DNA of 18,730 bases from Oceanihabitans sp. (GTDB taxonomy: Bacteria > Bacteroidota > Bacteroidia > Flavobacteriales > Flavobacteriaceae): assembly GCA_018067265.1 (NCBI GenBank), contig JAGPUY010000094.1:1-18730 (forward strand), given 5' to 3'. The position numbers were made by a program, and so were the translations under genes. The notes under the pieces are model-generated. The model saw nothing but the letters and a program-made list of their open reading frames with translations. It had not been told where the DNA came from and did not search any database. This document shows, piece by piece, positions 1 to 7,304 of the stretch (within the stretch, counting starts at the first letter, position 1; the number at the start of each line of letters is the position of its first letter).

Positions 1-271
1 GTCTGTAAAAAGCATTACTTTCTTCTGCGGTTGAAAATCCAGCATATTGCCTAATCGTCCATGGCCTACGAACATACATGGTAGAATATGGACCACGAAG
101 ATTAGGTGCAAGTCCTGCCACAAAACCTATATGTTCTACATCTTGTAAATCTTCTTTATTATAATTGGATTTTACAGCAATGTCTTCCGCCGTTTGAAAA
201 AGGCTATTCGCTTCCGGCTTTGAATCTTTAGCTTCCGGGGTTAAAGTGATATGTTGGATGTTTTTGCGCAT
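1..271 (-). CDS. scpA: Methylmalonyl-CoA mutase large (catalytic) subunit, N-terminal part, cut by window edge
   Basis: Reading the minus strand from the ATG at 269-271 gives 90 codons open to the window edge. Residues roughly 60-89 contain PYSTMYVRRPWTIRQYAGFS, the highly conserved segment near the N-terminus of the adenosylcobalamin-dependent methylmalonyl-CoA mutase catalytic subunit, which forms part of the substrate-binding surface. The enzyme interconverts succinyl-CoA and (R)-methylmalonyl-CoA in the cytoplasm, in propionate, odd-chain fatty acid and branched amino acid metabolism. The start lies 9 bases after the stop of the upstream lipoprotein gene on the same strand, and the small subunit lies one gene further upstream, so all three are probably co-transcribed. 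Only the N-terminus is visible, so I cannot check the C-terminal B12-binding domain. Symbols mutB, mcmA2 and scpA are all used for this subunit. Confidence 0.93.
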   Translation of the reverse strand, partial: MRKNIQHITLTPEAKDSKPEANSLFQTAEDIAVKSNYNKEDLQDVEHIGFVAGLAPNLRGPYSTMYVRRPWTIRQYAGFSTAEESNAFYR

Positions 272-280
272 GAATAAAAT

Positions 281-958
281 TTATTGTTTTCTTGGACGCT
301 TATTAAAATCTACTTTAGCGTTATTTAAGTCCGCTTTTATTGCTGGTTGCGTAGGTTTTGGCTTTATGTAATTTGGTCTATTAAAATCTACATTGGTAAA
401 ATCTATTTTTAATATATCTGCATAAAAATACTCTAGGGCGACATACATGGATAAATATTTGTCTGCAGATACCGTGCTTATTTTTGTTCGTAAAGCAGGT
501 GCATACAAATCTCTACGCATGCTATTTGTGGAAACTAATGCATTAAAGGTTGTAGCAAGATCTCCCTTTTTCATCTTGTCTGCAAGACATGTAATAATTG
601 GGTTGTTGTAATTCACGCCATTATCACCAATAAAACCAGCGTTTTTTAGAGCGGCTGCTAATGCTACAGAATGCTTAGAAGTATATTTACTAAGGTCTGT
701 TTTTTTATTTACAGCTTGGGTTAAAAACGTTCTGTATGCGCGATTGGTGTTTTGCTCCTGTACTTCAAAATAAGAAATAATATCATTTTCAAAAGAATAT
801 AAGGCTTCATTTAATAATTTGTTATCTGCATCCTCGCAATTTATTAATGGCGTTTCTTCTGCAAATTGATAATCTGAAAAAGTACCGTTTCCTTGTTTAC
901 AGCTTGAAAAGTTAAAAATTAAAATTACTAATAAAAGTTTAATAGTACTGTTTTTCAT
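281..958 (-). CDS. Unrecognised lipoprotein lying between the two mutase subunit genes
   Basis: The 225-residue product starts with a short basic n-region, a hydrophobic stretch (residues 7-17) and a lipobox FSSC with Cys20. It should therefore be a lipoprotein, most likely at the outer membrane or periplasmic face. The mature part looks mainly helical and has no motif I recognise. The C-terminus (about 195-225) is rich in Pro, Lys and Asn and basic, ending KRPRKQ. The gene sits between the small and large methylmalonyl-CoA mutase subunits on the same strand, 102 bases after the small-subunit gene and 9 bases before the large-subunit start. The tight downstream spacing supports co-transcription. 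A role in the cytoplasmic mutase reaction is unlikely given the export signal. I do not assign a function. Confidence 0.85.
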   Translation of the reverse strand: MKNSTIKLLLVILIFNFSSCKQGNGTFSDYQFAEETPLINCEDADNKLLNEALYSFENDIISYFEVQEQNTNRAYRTFLTQAVNKKTDLSKYTSKHSVALAAALKNAGFIGDNGVNYNNPIITCLADKMKKGDLATTFNALVSTNSMRRDLYAPALRTKISTVSADKYLSMYVALEYFYADILKIDFTNVDFNRPNYIKPKPTQPAIKADLNNAKVDFNKRPRKQ

Positions 959-1060
959 GTGTTTATATTTAATGTTTTTAATTGGTCATCTGCAACATCT
1001 TTTTAATCCTTTCATTAGAAAATAGAATAGGAGTTAAGCGTGTTACAGGATGTAATATGT

Positions 1061-2443
1061 TTAATTTTCAGTTTTTAATCTTTCTTGTTCTATTTTTTCA
1101 GCCAAACGTTTTTCAATAATAGGCTGTATTAAGGTTTTTCTAATATTTGTTTTTACAAAAGGAAAGAGTTCTAATTCGTCTTTCATTCTATCGTTTTTAT
1201 TAGGATGCTTATTGGTTCCTAATAAAACAATTTCACCAGCATCAAACTGTTCTTGTTCTTTAGCAGCACTTTCTTTTATTTTTCGTTGAATAGTGCCTTC
1301 TTTTAACTGATTTAAAAAACCACCTTTTGCTTCTATGTCTTTAAATAGTTCTAAAGCCTTTTCTGCTAGCTGATTGGTTAAACTTTCAATATAATAAGAT
1401 CCTTTGGAAGCATTTTCTACCACATCAAAATAGCTTTCTCTTTTTAAAACTAAGAGTTGGTTTCGTGCAATACGTTCGCCAAATTCATTGTCTTTATGAT
1501 AAATAGCATCATAGGCCAAGTTACAAATAGTATCTGCTTCACCAAGAATAGCACTCATGCATTCAGTAGTAGTGCGTAGCATGTTTGTGTTATAATCGTA
1601 AATCGTTTTGTTTCGTTTTGTTGGTGTTGCAACGATATGACAAATGGCTTCTAGATTATATTCTTTAACTAAGGTGTTACATAATAGGCGTAAAGCGCGA
1701 AGTTTGGCGATTTCAAAAAAATAGTTGGTGCCTACAGCAATGTGGTAGGTGATTTGAAGCGGTTGCTTTTCTGTATTTTCTAAATGATTTAAGTATTCAT
1801 TGGTTTGTGCCATGGCATATGCCAATTGCTGCACCATCGTTGCTCCAGCATTTTGGTACAAAGAAACATCTATAGAAAAGGAATTGGTGTTTTTTACAAT
1901 AGCTTCAAAATGTTGATGGTCTTCTTTTAAGTTTGTAAACCAATTTCCTGTTTTGGCAAGGTTACCAATAATATCGGTATGCATGTGAAAGTTACCTTTA
2001 TTAGCGCCCTTTGGACTGCGTTCCAGGAGATAATCGTTTAATTTTTTTACGAATTCAGAATCTAAAAATTGTAATTCAAAGTATAAAATGGTTGTTTCTA
2101 AATCTATATTTTGAAGTAAATCGTTAATAGAAAAGTCCTGGTTAGGAATAATAAACAGAATGCTTTCTGCACCACGCTCTAAAATATCTAATGCTTTTTT
2201 GTTGCTTAATGGAACATCGTAAACAAAAATAGATTGGCAAATTGACCAGTCTTTTGGACCGGTAATACTATTAAAAGGTGTTTTAAATTCATCGGCGTGA
2301 TAAAATGGTTTCACATCAATGCCTTCGTTGGTTTTCCAAATTAGAGTGTCATTATAATCTGCTCCTTTTAGGTCTACTTGTATTTTTTGTTTCCATTCTT
2401 TTGAAGAAACTTTATCAAAATCAGTAAATAATTTTTTAGTCAT
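1061..2443 (-). CDS. mutA: Methylmalonyl-CoA mutase small (beta) subunit, short form
   Basis: The 460-residue protein matches the TIM-barrel part of the non-catalytic methylmalonyl-CoA mutase subunit. Family-like stretches include the N-terminal DFDKVSSKEWKQKIQVDLKG, the barrel segment around YQNAGATMVQQLAYAMAQTNEYL (about 195-217), and RTTTECMSAILGEADTICNLAYD (about 290-313). The last of these corresponds to the conserved RTTxQAxxAVLGGTxS-type region of the large subunit in degenerate form. Classical small subunits have over 600 residues and a C-terminal B12-like domain; this one ends soon after the barrel (about 440-460), so that domain is absent. It pairs with the large subunit at the left edge to form the heterodimer. 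Its start overlaps the end of the DivIC-like gene by 8 bases, which suggests translational coupling. Confidence 0.93.
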   Translation of the reverse strand: MTKKLFTDFDKVSSKEWKQKIQVDLKGADYNDTLIWKTNEGIDVKPFYHADEFKTPFNSITGPKDWSICQSIFVYDVPLSNKKALDILERGAESILFIIPNQDFSINDLLQNIDLETTILYFELQFLDSEFVKKLNDYLLERSPKGANKGNFHMHTDIIGNLAKTGNWFTNLKEDHQHFEAIVKNTNSFSIDVSLYQNAGATMVQQLAYAMAQTNEYLNHLENTEKQPLQITYHIAVGTNYFFEIAKLRALRLLCNTLVKEYNLEAICHIVATPTKRNKTIYDYNTNMLRTTTECMSAILGEADTICNLAYDAIYHKDNEFGERIARNQLLVLKRESYFDVVENASKGSYYIESLTNQLAEKALELFKDIEAKGGFLNQLKEGTIQRKIKESAAKEQEQFDAGEIVLLGTNKHPNKNDRMKDELELFPFVKTNIRKTLIQPIIEKRLAEKIEQERLKTEN

Positions 2444-2738
2444 CCTTCTCTGTTTTTAAGCTGTCTTCGTATTCAATAATATAAATCTCTTCGTTATCAC
2501 GCTTCATATAATATGCTTCGCGTGCAAATTTTTCTAATCCTTCGTCTGTACTTAGTTTTTTAAGTCCCTTATTGTCTTTTTCAATTTCTTTAATATAGAA
2601 TTCTTTTTCGTCTTCCAGGTCATTAAGGTCGTTATTTAATTCGTTGTGAATAAGTAAGGAGTTGGCATCAAAAAACAGCATCCAAATAGCGAATATGGAA
2701 AAAATAATAAGGAATATGTTTTTAAAATACTTTAGCAT
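2436..2738 (-). CDS. divIC: DivIC/FtsB-family septum formation initiator
   Basis: This is a 100-residue single-pass membrane protein. A hydrophobic segment at about residues 7-24 is followed by a charged coiled coil (about 33-65, LNDLEDEKEFYIKEIEKDNK). The C-terminal motif GLEKFAREAYYMKRDNEEIY is typical of FtsB/DivIC proteins, which bridge divisome components (FtsL, FtsQ/DivIB) on the outer face of the inner membrane. It lies between udk and the mutase small subunit. Its ATG overlaps the udk stop as TAATG, and its own stop lies 8 bases inside the next gene, so it is very probably translated as part of one operon. The linkage of division and metabolic genes is an operon habit seen in related bacteria (from memory) rather than evidence of shared function. 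Confidence 0.92.
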   Translation of the reverse strand: MLKYFKNIFLIIFSIFAIWMLFFDANSLLIHNELNNDLNDLEDEKEFYIKEIEKDNKGLKKLSTDEGLEKFAREAYYMKRDNEEIYIIEYEDSLKTEKDD

Positions 2739-3346
2739 TAACTTATTCTTTCGTTTATAATAGTTCTAACTATATCTACAGCAACGGTATTGTATTTATT
2801 GTTTGGTATAATAATGTCTGCATACTCTTTCATTGGTTCAATAAATTGTTGATGCATTGGTTTTAAGGTGTTTTGATAACGCGTTAACACTTCGTCTATA
2901 TTTCTACCACGTTCTGCAATATCCCGTTTTAGTCTGCGTATTAAACGCTCATCACTATCTGCATGTACAAATATTTTGATGTCAAACATATCACGTAACT
3001 CCCGATTGGTAAGTATTAAAATACCTTCTACAATCATTACTTTTCTTGGCATGGTGTGAATGGTGTCGCCAGTTCTGTTGTGCTTTACAAAAGAGTAAAC
3101 CGGTTGATCTATTGGATTTCCATTTTTTAATTCTTTTAAATGTTCTGCTATTAAATCAAAATCGATACTTCTAGGGTGATCGAAATTGATTTTTGTTCTT
3201 TCATTTAACGAAAGGTGGGATGTATCTTTATAATAATGATCTTGTGAGATTACACCAACTTCTCCTTCTGGTAATTCGTTAAGTATTTGATCTACAACGG
3301 TTGTTTTACCACAGCCAGTTCCTCCAGCAATTCCTATAATAAGCAT
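2738..3346 (-). CDS. udk: Uridine kinase
   Basis: A 202-residue cytoplasmic P-loop kinase of the PRK/uridine kinase family. The Walker A motif GGTGCGKTT lies at residues 8-16, followed by the conserved SQDHYYKD segment (about 34-41). NFDHPRSIDFDLI (about 54-66) and PVYSFVKHNRTGDT carry the nucleoside-binding residues, and RRLKRDIAERGRN is the typical lid region. It phosphorylates uridine and cytidine to UMP and CMP using ATP or GTP (pyrimidine salvage). Length matches the family (200-215). A TAnnTTTG box lies 24 bases upstream of the start, in the short gap after the sugar dehydrogenase gene, so udk may have its own promoter as well as read-through. It is followed immediately by the DivIC-like gene (TAATG overlap). 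Confidence 0.96.
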   Translation of the reverse strand: MLIIGIAGGTGCGKTTVVDQILNELPEGEVGVISQDHYYKDTSHLSLNERTKINFDHPRSIDFDLIAEHLKELKNGNPIDQPVYSFVKHNRTGDTIHTMPRKVMIVEGILILTNRELRDMFDIKIFVHADSDERLIRRLKRDIAERGRNIDEVLTRYQNTLKPMHQQFIEPMKEYADIIIPNNKYNTVAVDIVRTIINERIS

Positions 3347-3370
3347 GAATATTTATTTTGATTTGATAAG

Positions 3371-3378
3371 CAAATTTA
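3371..3378 (-). promoter_or_regulatory. Possible -7 promoter element before udk
   Basis: On the minus strand this reads TAAATTTG, an exact match to the Bacteroidota -7 consensus TAnnTTTG, about 25 bases before the udk ATG. I see no convincing TTG element 17-19 bases further upstream (that sequence is the 3' end of the sugar dehydrogenase gene), so the promoter is plausible but incomplete. Confidence 0.4.
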
Positions 3379-3381
3379 AGG

Positions 3382-4488
3382 TTATTTCTTCGGAATTATT
3401 TTAACTATTCCAACATTTTCTACACCAACATAAATATAACCGTCTGGACCTTGACGAACACTCCGTACTCGGCCAATACCATCTAATAATCTTTCTTCAA
3501 AAACGACCTTGTTCTTTTTAAGTACACATCGGTCTAAATACTGAAACTTTAAAGAACCAACCAGTAGATTTCCTTTCCAGTCTGGGTAGATATCACTTGT
3601 AATAAATGCCATGCCACTTGGTGCTATCGAAGGATCCCAGTAATGAAGTGGTTGTTCCATTCCAGGTAAACTGGTTTTGTCTGTAATTTTTGTACCATGA
3701 TAATTAATACCATAGGTTATTTCTGGCCAACCATAATTTTTACCAGCTTTAATAATGTTTATTTCATCACCACCACGCGGCCCATGTTCATGCGTCCAAA
3801 TTTCTCCAGTAATAGGATGTTTAGTCATGCCTTGCGGATTTCTATGTCCGTAAGAGTAAATCGCTTTTTTTGCATTTGGGATATTTATAAACGGATTGTC
3901 TTCTGGAATAGATCCATCATCATGTAGTCTATATATTTTTCCACCATCGCGAGTAATATCTTGCGGATTAATATCTCGCTTTCCACGTTCGCCAATAGAA
4001 AAATACAAGGAGTTTTGGTTATCAAATGCTATTCTAGAACCAAAGTGTTGTCCTGCAGTCGTGTTTGGTAAGGCTTTATAAAGCACTTCATGGTTTACCA
4101 GTTTGTTTCCTTCTAATTTAGCTCTCATAATAGAAGTGTGTGCGCCATTATTTTCATCATTAGAAGAAGCATAAGAAATATATAGCCAACCGTTTTCTTT
4201 ATAATTGGGATGTAGCTCTATATCCATTAAGCCGCCTTGTCCAAGAAGCTCTATATTGGGTACATTAGAAATGGCTATTTTCTTGTTTTCTTTAAAAAGA
4301 ATCATTTTCCCTGATTTTTCATTAATTAAAATGGAACCATCTGGAAGAAAAACAAATCCCCAAGGATTTTGCACTTCAGAAACAATTATTTCATGTGTAT
4401 ACGTTGTGTCTACTGGGTTTTTGTCTTGTGCGCAAGAGTTAAAACTAAGTAGAATTAAGGCTAATAAAAGGAATATATGATGCTTCAT
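3382..4488 (-). CDS. PQQ-dependent aldose sugar dehydrogenase-like lipoprotein (GSDH/YliI family)
   Basis: The 368-residue protein starts with a signal peptide and lipobox FNSC (Cys19), so it should be exported and lipid-anchored. The rest is a six-bladed beta-propeller of the glucose/sorbosone dehydrogenase family. Recognisable segments are NPWGFVFLPDGSILINEKSG (41-60), GQHFGSRIAFD (146-156, His148 corresponding to the catalytic base region), SIGERG (164-169), YGHRNPQGM (213-221), and HEHGPRGGDEINIIKAGKNY (233-252). Relatives such as E. coli YliI/Asd oxidise aldose sugars with pyrroloquinoline quinone. Substrate here is unknown, and PQQ synthesis genes are not in the window. The gene is 35 bases upstream of udk on the same strand and may open the operon. 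Confidence 0.9.
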   Translation of the reverse strand: MKHHIFLLLALILLSFNSCAQDKNPVDTTYTHEIIVSEVQNPWGFVFLPDGSILINEKSGKMILFKENKKIAISNVPNIELLGQGGLMDIELHPNYKENGWLYISYASSNDENNGAHTSIMRAKLEGNKLVNHEVLYKALPNTTAGQHFGSRIAFDNQNSLYFSIGERGKRDINPQDITRDGGKIYRLHDDGSIPEDNPFINIPNAKKAIYSYGHRNPQGMTKHPITGEIWTHEHGPRGGDEINIIKAGKNYGWPEITYGINYHGTKITDKTSLPGMEQPLHYWDPSIAPSGMAFITSDIYPDWKGNLLVGSLKFQYLDRCVLKKNKVVFEERLLDGIGRVRSVRQGPDGYIYVGVENVGIVKIIPKK

Positions 4489-4532
4489 AATTAAAAATAT
4501 AAAAAGTATTTACAATTTACATCTTTTTATAG

Positions 4533-4561
4533 TTTGTTTTTCAAGAAAAGCTATATATTTG
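4533..4561 (+). promoter_or_regulatory. Bacteroidota-type promoter of the tRNA-Pro gene
   Basis: TTTG at 4533-4536 and TATATTTG at 4554-4561 are separated by 17 bases. This matches the Flavobacterium-type vegetative promoter (TTG, 17-19 bases, TAnnTTTG) exactly. The -7 box ends 25 bases before the mature 5' end of the tRNA, leaving a short 5' leader. This is the best-formed promoter in the window. Confidence 0.75.
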
Positions 4562-4586
4562 CAATCCTTAAATGATAAAACATTTT

Positions 4587-4661
4587 CGGGGTGTAGCGTA
4601 GCCCGGTTATCGCGCCACGTTTGGGACGTGGAGGCCGCAGGTTCGAATCCTGCCACCCCGA
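4587..4661 (+). tRNA. tRNA-Pro (anticodon TGG)
   Basis: A complete cloverleaf can be folded by eye. The acceptor stem CGGGGTG (4587-4593) pairs with CACCCCG (4654-4660), with A4661 as discriminator. The D stem is GCG/CGC (4596-4598 with 4611-4613). The anticodon stem CCACG/CGTGG (4615-4619 with 4627-4631) closes the loop TTTGGGA, giving anticodon TGG at 4622-4624. The T stem GCAGG/CCTGC (4637-4641 with 4649-4653) carries the loop TTCGAAT. CCA is not encoded (CTA follows the discriminator), so it must be added after transcription. The gene is monocistronic, with its own promoter and terminator. Confidence 0.97.
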
Positions 4662-4668
4662 CTACTAA

Positions 4669-4695
4669 AGCTCAACTTTCTGTTGGGCTTTTTTT
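4669..4695 (+). terminator. Rho-independent terminator after tRNA-Pro
   Basis: AGCTCAAC (4669-4676) pairs with GTTGGGCT (4682-4689), with one G-T pair, around the loop TTTCT. Six further T bases (4690-4695) follow. The stem starts 8 bases after the tRNA. The minus-strand aldehyde dehydrogenase gene ends at 4711, so the hairpin could also slow transcription from that side, but in that direction only a short TTTAG follows. Confidence 0.85.
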
Positions 4696-4710
4696 ATACA
4701 TATACTTTTC

Positions 4711-6075
4711 TTATTTTTTTATATAAACGGTTTTAATATTCACAAATTCATGAATACCTTCTTTCGATAGTTCTCTACCGTATCCAGAAGCCTTTGTTCC
4801 TCCAAAAGGTAATCTAGGATCCGATTTTACCATTTCATTAATAAAGAAAGCGCCATCTGGTATGCTTGAAATCATTTGCATGGCCGTTTCTATATCTTCT
4901 GTAAATAGCATGGTGCCCAATCCAAATCTAGAATCTGTAGCCAATGCTAATGCTTCCTCTAAATCTTTCACTTTGAATATTGGTGCGACCGGACCAAAAG
5001 TTTCCTCTTTAAACACAGCCATGTTTTTGTTTACATGTGTGATAATTGTAGGTTCAAAATATGCTTTGTCTCTTTTGTTTCCAGTAATCACTTTTGCTCC
5101 TTTTTGTATAGCATCTTCTACTTGTTTTTGTAAATCTTCAGCTAAGTCTTCTCTGGCAAGTGTTGCAATTTCTGTGTCTTCGTTTAACGGATCTCCATAT
5201 TTTAGTGCTTTTACTCTAGTTGTAAATTGTTCTAGAAAGGCATCATAGATATTTTCAGTAACTATAAATCGTTTCGCGGCAATACAACTTTGTCCTGTAT
5301 TTTGCATTCGGGCTTTTACCATCGTATCGATATATTTATCTAGGTTGGCATCATCTAATACAATACATGCATTGTTTCCGCCTAATTCTAATACCGCTTT
5401 TTTTAAATTTTCACCTGCAATTTTTGCAATGGTTTTTCCTGCTTTCTCACTTCCCGTTAAGGAAACCGCTTGAATACTATCTCCTTTTAAAATAGCTTCT
5501 ATATTTTTATGATCTGTAATTAAGGTTTGAAAACATCCTTTTGGATAACCAGCTTCTTCAAAAATATCTTGAATAGCCAAAGCACAGCCACTAACGTTAG
5601 AAGCATGTTTTAAAACAGCTGTATTTCCCGCGGTTAATGTTGGTACCGCAAAACGGAAGACTTGCCAAAAGGGATAGTTCCATGGCATTACAGCAAGTAT
5701 CACACCTAAAGGATCATAACTTATAAAGCTTTCCTGTGCATCTGTTTCAATTATTTGGTCTGCTAAAAATCCTTCGGCATTGGTGGCATAAAAATCACAG
5801 AGAAAAATACATTTGTTAATTTCTGCTCTGCTTTCTTTAATAGGTTTACCCATTTCTAGCGTAATTAGTTGACTTAATGCTTCTAGACGTTCTTCTAAAA
5901 TAGTACCTACTTTAAATAAGAGTAGTGCTCTTTTACTAACCTCTTTTGTTTGCCAATCTTTAAAAATCTTTTCAGCCGTTTTTAATTTCGAAAACACTTC
6001 CTCTTCACTATTTAAAGTATAGCTCTTTATAACTTTTTGATTGTAAGGGTTTACGGATTTTATTATGTCTGACAT
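4711..6075 (-). CDS. NAD(P)-dependent aldehyde dehydrogenase, succinate-semialdehyde type (Sad/YneI-like)
   Basis: The 454-residue ALDH-superfamily enzyme has the expected landmarks. These are VMPWNYPFWQVFRFAVP (129-145), LTGSEKAGKTIA for cofactor binding (206-217), the general base in LELGGNN (Glu230), the catalytic nucleophile in NTGQSCIAAKRF (Cys264), EETFGPVAP, and the C-terminal PFGGTKASGYGRELSKEGIH. The sequence resembles E. coli Sad (YneI) most, for example MGKPI...RAEI.K near residue 75 and GIHEFVNIKTVY at the end. It should therefore oxidise succinate semialdehyde or a similar aldehyde to the acid. Exact substrate and cofactor cannot be read from the sequence. It is a lone gene, divergent from the YtxH gene across 191 bases. 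Confidence 0.9.
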   Translation of the reverse strand: MSDIIKSVNPYNQKVIKSYTLNSEEEVFSKLKTAEKIFKDWQTKEVSKRALLLFKVGTILEERLEALSQLITLEMGKPIKESRAEINKCIFLCDFYATNAEGFLADQIIETDAQESFISYDPLGVILAVMPWNYPFWQVFRFAVPTLTAGNTAVLKHASNVSGCALAIQDIFEEAGYPKGCFQTLITDHKNIEAILKGDSIQAVSLTGSEKAGKTIAKIAGENLKKAVLELGGNNACIVLDDANLDKYIDTMVKARMQNTGQSCIAAKRFIVTENIYDAFLEQFTTRVKALKYGDPLNEDTEIATLAREDLAEDLQKQVEDAIQKGAKVITGNKRDKAYFEPTIITHVNKNMAVFKEETFGPVAPIFKVKDLEEALALATDSRFGLGTMLFTEDIETAMQMISSIPDGAFFINEMVKSDPRLPFGGTKASGYGRELSKEGIHEFVNIKTVYIKK

Positions 6076-6222
6076 ATTGTTAGGTTTTAATTAAATAGAT
6101 TACTAAATTACAGTTAAGATAATTATAGTATTAGCTTTTTTGTGAAAATTCTTAACGTTATCCCAATTTTTTTTGAGGCAAAACTTGATTGTATTGCGTT
6201 AAGGTCTGTTTTGCTTTGATTG

Positions 6223-6230
6223 TATATTTA
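6223..6230 (+). promoter_or_regulatory. Candidate -7 element for the ytxH-like operon
   Basis: TATATTTA is one base from TAnnTTTG and lies 36 bases before the ATG at 6267. No good TTG is present at the normal 17-19 base distance, so the call rests on position and the partial match only. Confidence 0.3.
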
Positions 6231-6266
6231 CAGTAAATAAATGTTTAACCAATAAAAAGAAAAATT

Positions 6267-6599
6267 ATGAGCAATTCAAATAGTACATTATTAGGAATCT
6301 TAGCAGGAACAGCAATTGGAGCTACCTTAGGGATCTTATTTGCACCCGATAAAGGATCTAAGACCAGACAGCGTATTTCGGACGAAGCGCACGCAGCTAA
6401 GGAGAAATTAGAGGAAGCAGCAATGGATCTAAAAGATAAAGCGGTAACTACTGCAAATTTAAAAAAGGAAACCTTAGAAGAACAAGTAGAATCTATAGTG
6501 TCTAGTGCAAGCTATAAAGCAGAAGATGTGATCGCTACTTTAGAGCAAAAGCTGAAGGATTTAAAAGAGAAAAATAAGAAATTACAAAAAACGTCATAA
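6267..6599 (+). CDS. YtxH domain-containing membrane-anchored coiled-coil protein
   Basis: The 110-residue protein has the YtxH layout. A short glycine-rich membrane helix (residues 6-27, LLGILAGTAIGATLGILFAP, with small-xxx-small packing) leads directly into the diagnostic APDKGSKTRQRI. A long charged amphipathic helix or coiled coil of A/K/E-rich repeats then runs to the end. YtxH proteins are small stress-associated membrane proteins; E. coli YqjD/ElaB (DUF883) have a comparable small size and mix of membrane helix and charged helix. It is the first gene of a three-gene plus-strand operon (gap of 3 bases to the next) and is preceded by the A-rich leader AATAAAAAGAAAAATT. The molecular role is unknown; envelope stress adaptation is an inference. 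Confidence 0.88.
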   Translation: MSNSNSTLLGILAGTAIGATLGILFAPDKGSKTRQRISDEAHAAKEKLEEAAMDLKDKAVTTANLKKETLEEQVESIVSSASYKAEDVIATLEQKLKDLKEKNKKLQKTS

Positions 6600-6602
6600 T
6601 AG

Positions 6603-6950
6603 ATGAGCGTATTTGAATCTTTAAATAACACGTCGGATAAAGCAACAGATCTTGGTGAAAAGTATTTAAAAACATCACAAGAATATATAACGCTTAAGGC
6701 ATTTCAACAATTAACTTTTTCATTTAGTTTAATTGTTAAGCTTTTTGCCGTTGGCGGTTTAGTGTTTTTAGGGCTTGTTTTTTTAGCAATTTCTGGAGCT
6801 ATTGCCATTGGTAATGCACTAGATAGTTTAACGCTAGGTTGCCTAGTTGTTGCTTTTATTTTTGTGGTTCTAGCCATATTAGTATATGTTTTAAGAAAGC
6901 ATATCGATCGAAAAATAATCCAGAAAATTTCCATTAAATTTTTTAATTAA
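6603..6950 (+). CDS. Phage-holin-like (holin superfamily III/YqjE-type) membrane protein
   Basis: The 115-residue protein has a charged N-terminal helix (1-38) and two strong membrane helices (about 41-65 and 75-96) separated by a short GNALDSL turn. It ends in a basic tail HIDRKIIQKISIKF. This is the arrangement of the Holin-X/YqjE family. Despite the name, nothing nearby is phage-derived, so a lysis role is unlikely. The start lies 3 bases after the YtxH stop, and the third gene begins 5 bases after its own stop, so the three are one translational unit. In E. coli, yqjD-yqjE-yqjK has a comparable order of membrane-anchored helix, holin-like protein and small helical protein. Confidence 0.75.
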   Translation: MSVFESLNNTSDKATDLGEKYLKTSQEYITLKAFQQLTFSFSLIVKLFAVGGLVFLGLVFLAISGAIAIGNALDSLTLGCLVVAFIFVVLAILVYVLRKHIDRKIIQKISIKFFN

Positions 6951-6955
6951 TAGCT

Positions 6956-7156
6956 ATGAAAACCTATAATTCCTTTAAAGACATTGATAATGAATTGAAA
7001 AAGTTAGACTTAGAGCGACAAATAGCTTGGGAAGAACTGAAACTAGTTAAAGAAGAATTTAAAGAAGATCTGCAACCTTTAAATTGGGTGAGCTCTGCAT
7101 TAAAAATTGCAGGAAAAATGGGAGGCTTTATGTTATTGAAAAAGATAATTAAATAA
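6956..7156 (+). CDS. Small helical protein, third gene of the ytxH-like operon (DUF6327-like)
   Basis: The 66-residue product is charged and helical. A region rich in E, K and L (about 8-39, with LERQIAWEELKLVKEEFKED) is predicted to form an amphipathic helix or coiled coil. It is followed by a C-terminal more hydrophobic segment (about 44-66, SALKIAGKMGGFMLLKKIIK) that could lie on or in the membrane. From memory it resembles the small flavobacterial family DUF6327, which I cannot confirm here. Its position, 5 bases after the holin-like gene and before a strong terminator at 7177-7215, makes it the last gene of the operon. It may be the counterpart of E. coli YqjK by position. Confidence 0.75.
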   Translation: MKTYNSFKDIDNELKKLDLERQIAWEELKLVKEEFKEDLQPLNWVSSALKIAGKMGGFMLLKKIIK

Positions 7157-7176
7157 TAAGACAATACTAGTATCAT

Positions 7177-7215
7177 AAGCTATCTAAATAACGGTGATAT
7201 TTAGATGGTTTTTTT
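7177..7215 (+). terminator. Rho-independent terminator closing the ytxH-like operon
   Basis: CTATCTAAATA (7180-7190) pairs with TATTTAGATGG (7198-7208), with one G-T pair, around ACGGTGA. The stem can extend by AAG/TTT at the base and is followed by seven T bases (7209-7215). It separates the three-gene operon from the AsmA-like pair. Confidence 0.85.
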
Positions 7216-7304
7216 AGTTATTCCCTTTATCGTTTGCCTACATATAGTCTTACTGTATTACTTCGATTTATAATTTCACACTTTCTTATTCTTAAATATA
7301 ATGT

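Noticed and set aside
3697..4480. Plus-strand open frames opposite the sugar dehydrogenase gene
   Set aside because: They lie wholly antisense to a well-recognised gene, and their translations show no family pattern or plausible leader.
4587..4695. tRNA-Pro as an integration site of a mobile element
   Set aside because: No integrase gene or repeat of the tRNA 3' end was found in the flanking sequence; genes on both sides are ordinary chromosomal ones.
4862..5248. Plus-strand open frame of 128 codons opposite the aldehyde dehydrogenase gene
   Set aside because: It is antisense to the conserved C-terminal half of the enzyme; the serine- and cysteine-rich translation looks like a reverse-strand artefact.
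6603..6950. Holin-like protein as a sign of a prophage
   Set aside because: No endolysin, capsid, tail, integrase or attachment-like repeats are nearby. The gene is locked in a three-gene bacterial operon with a YtxH gene, and the fold is a common cellular one.
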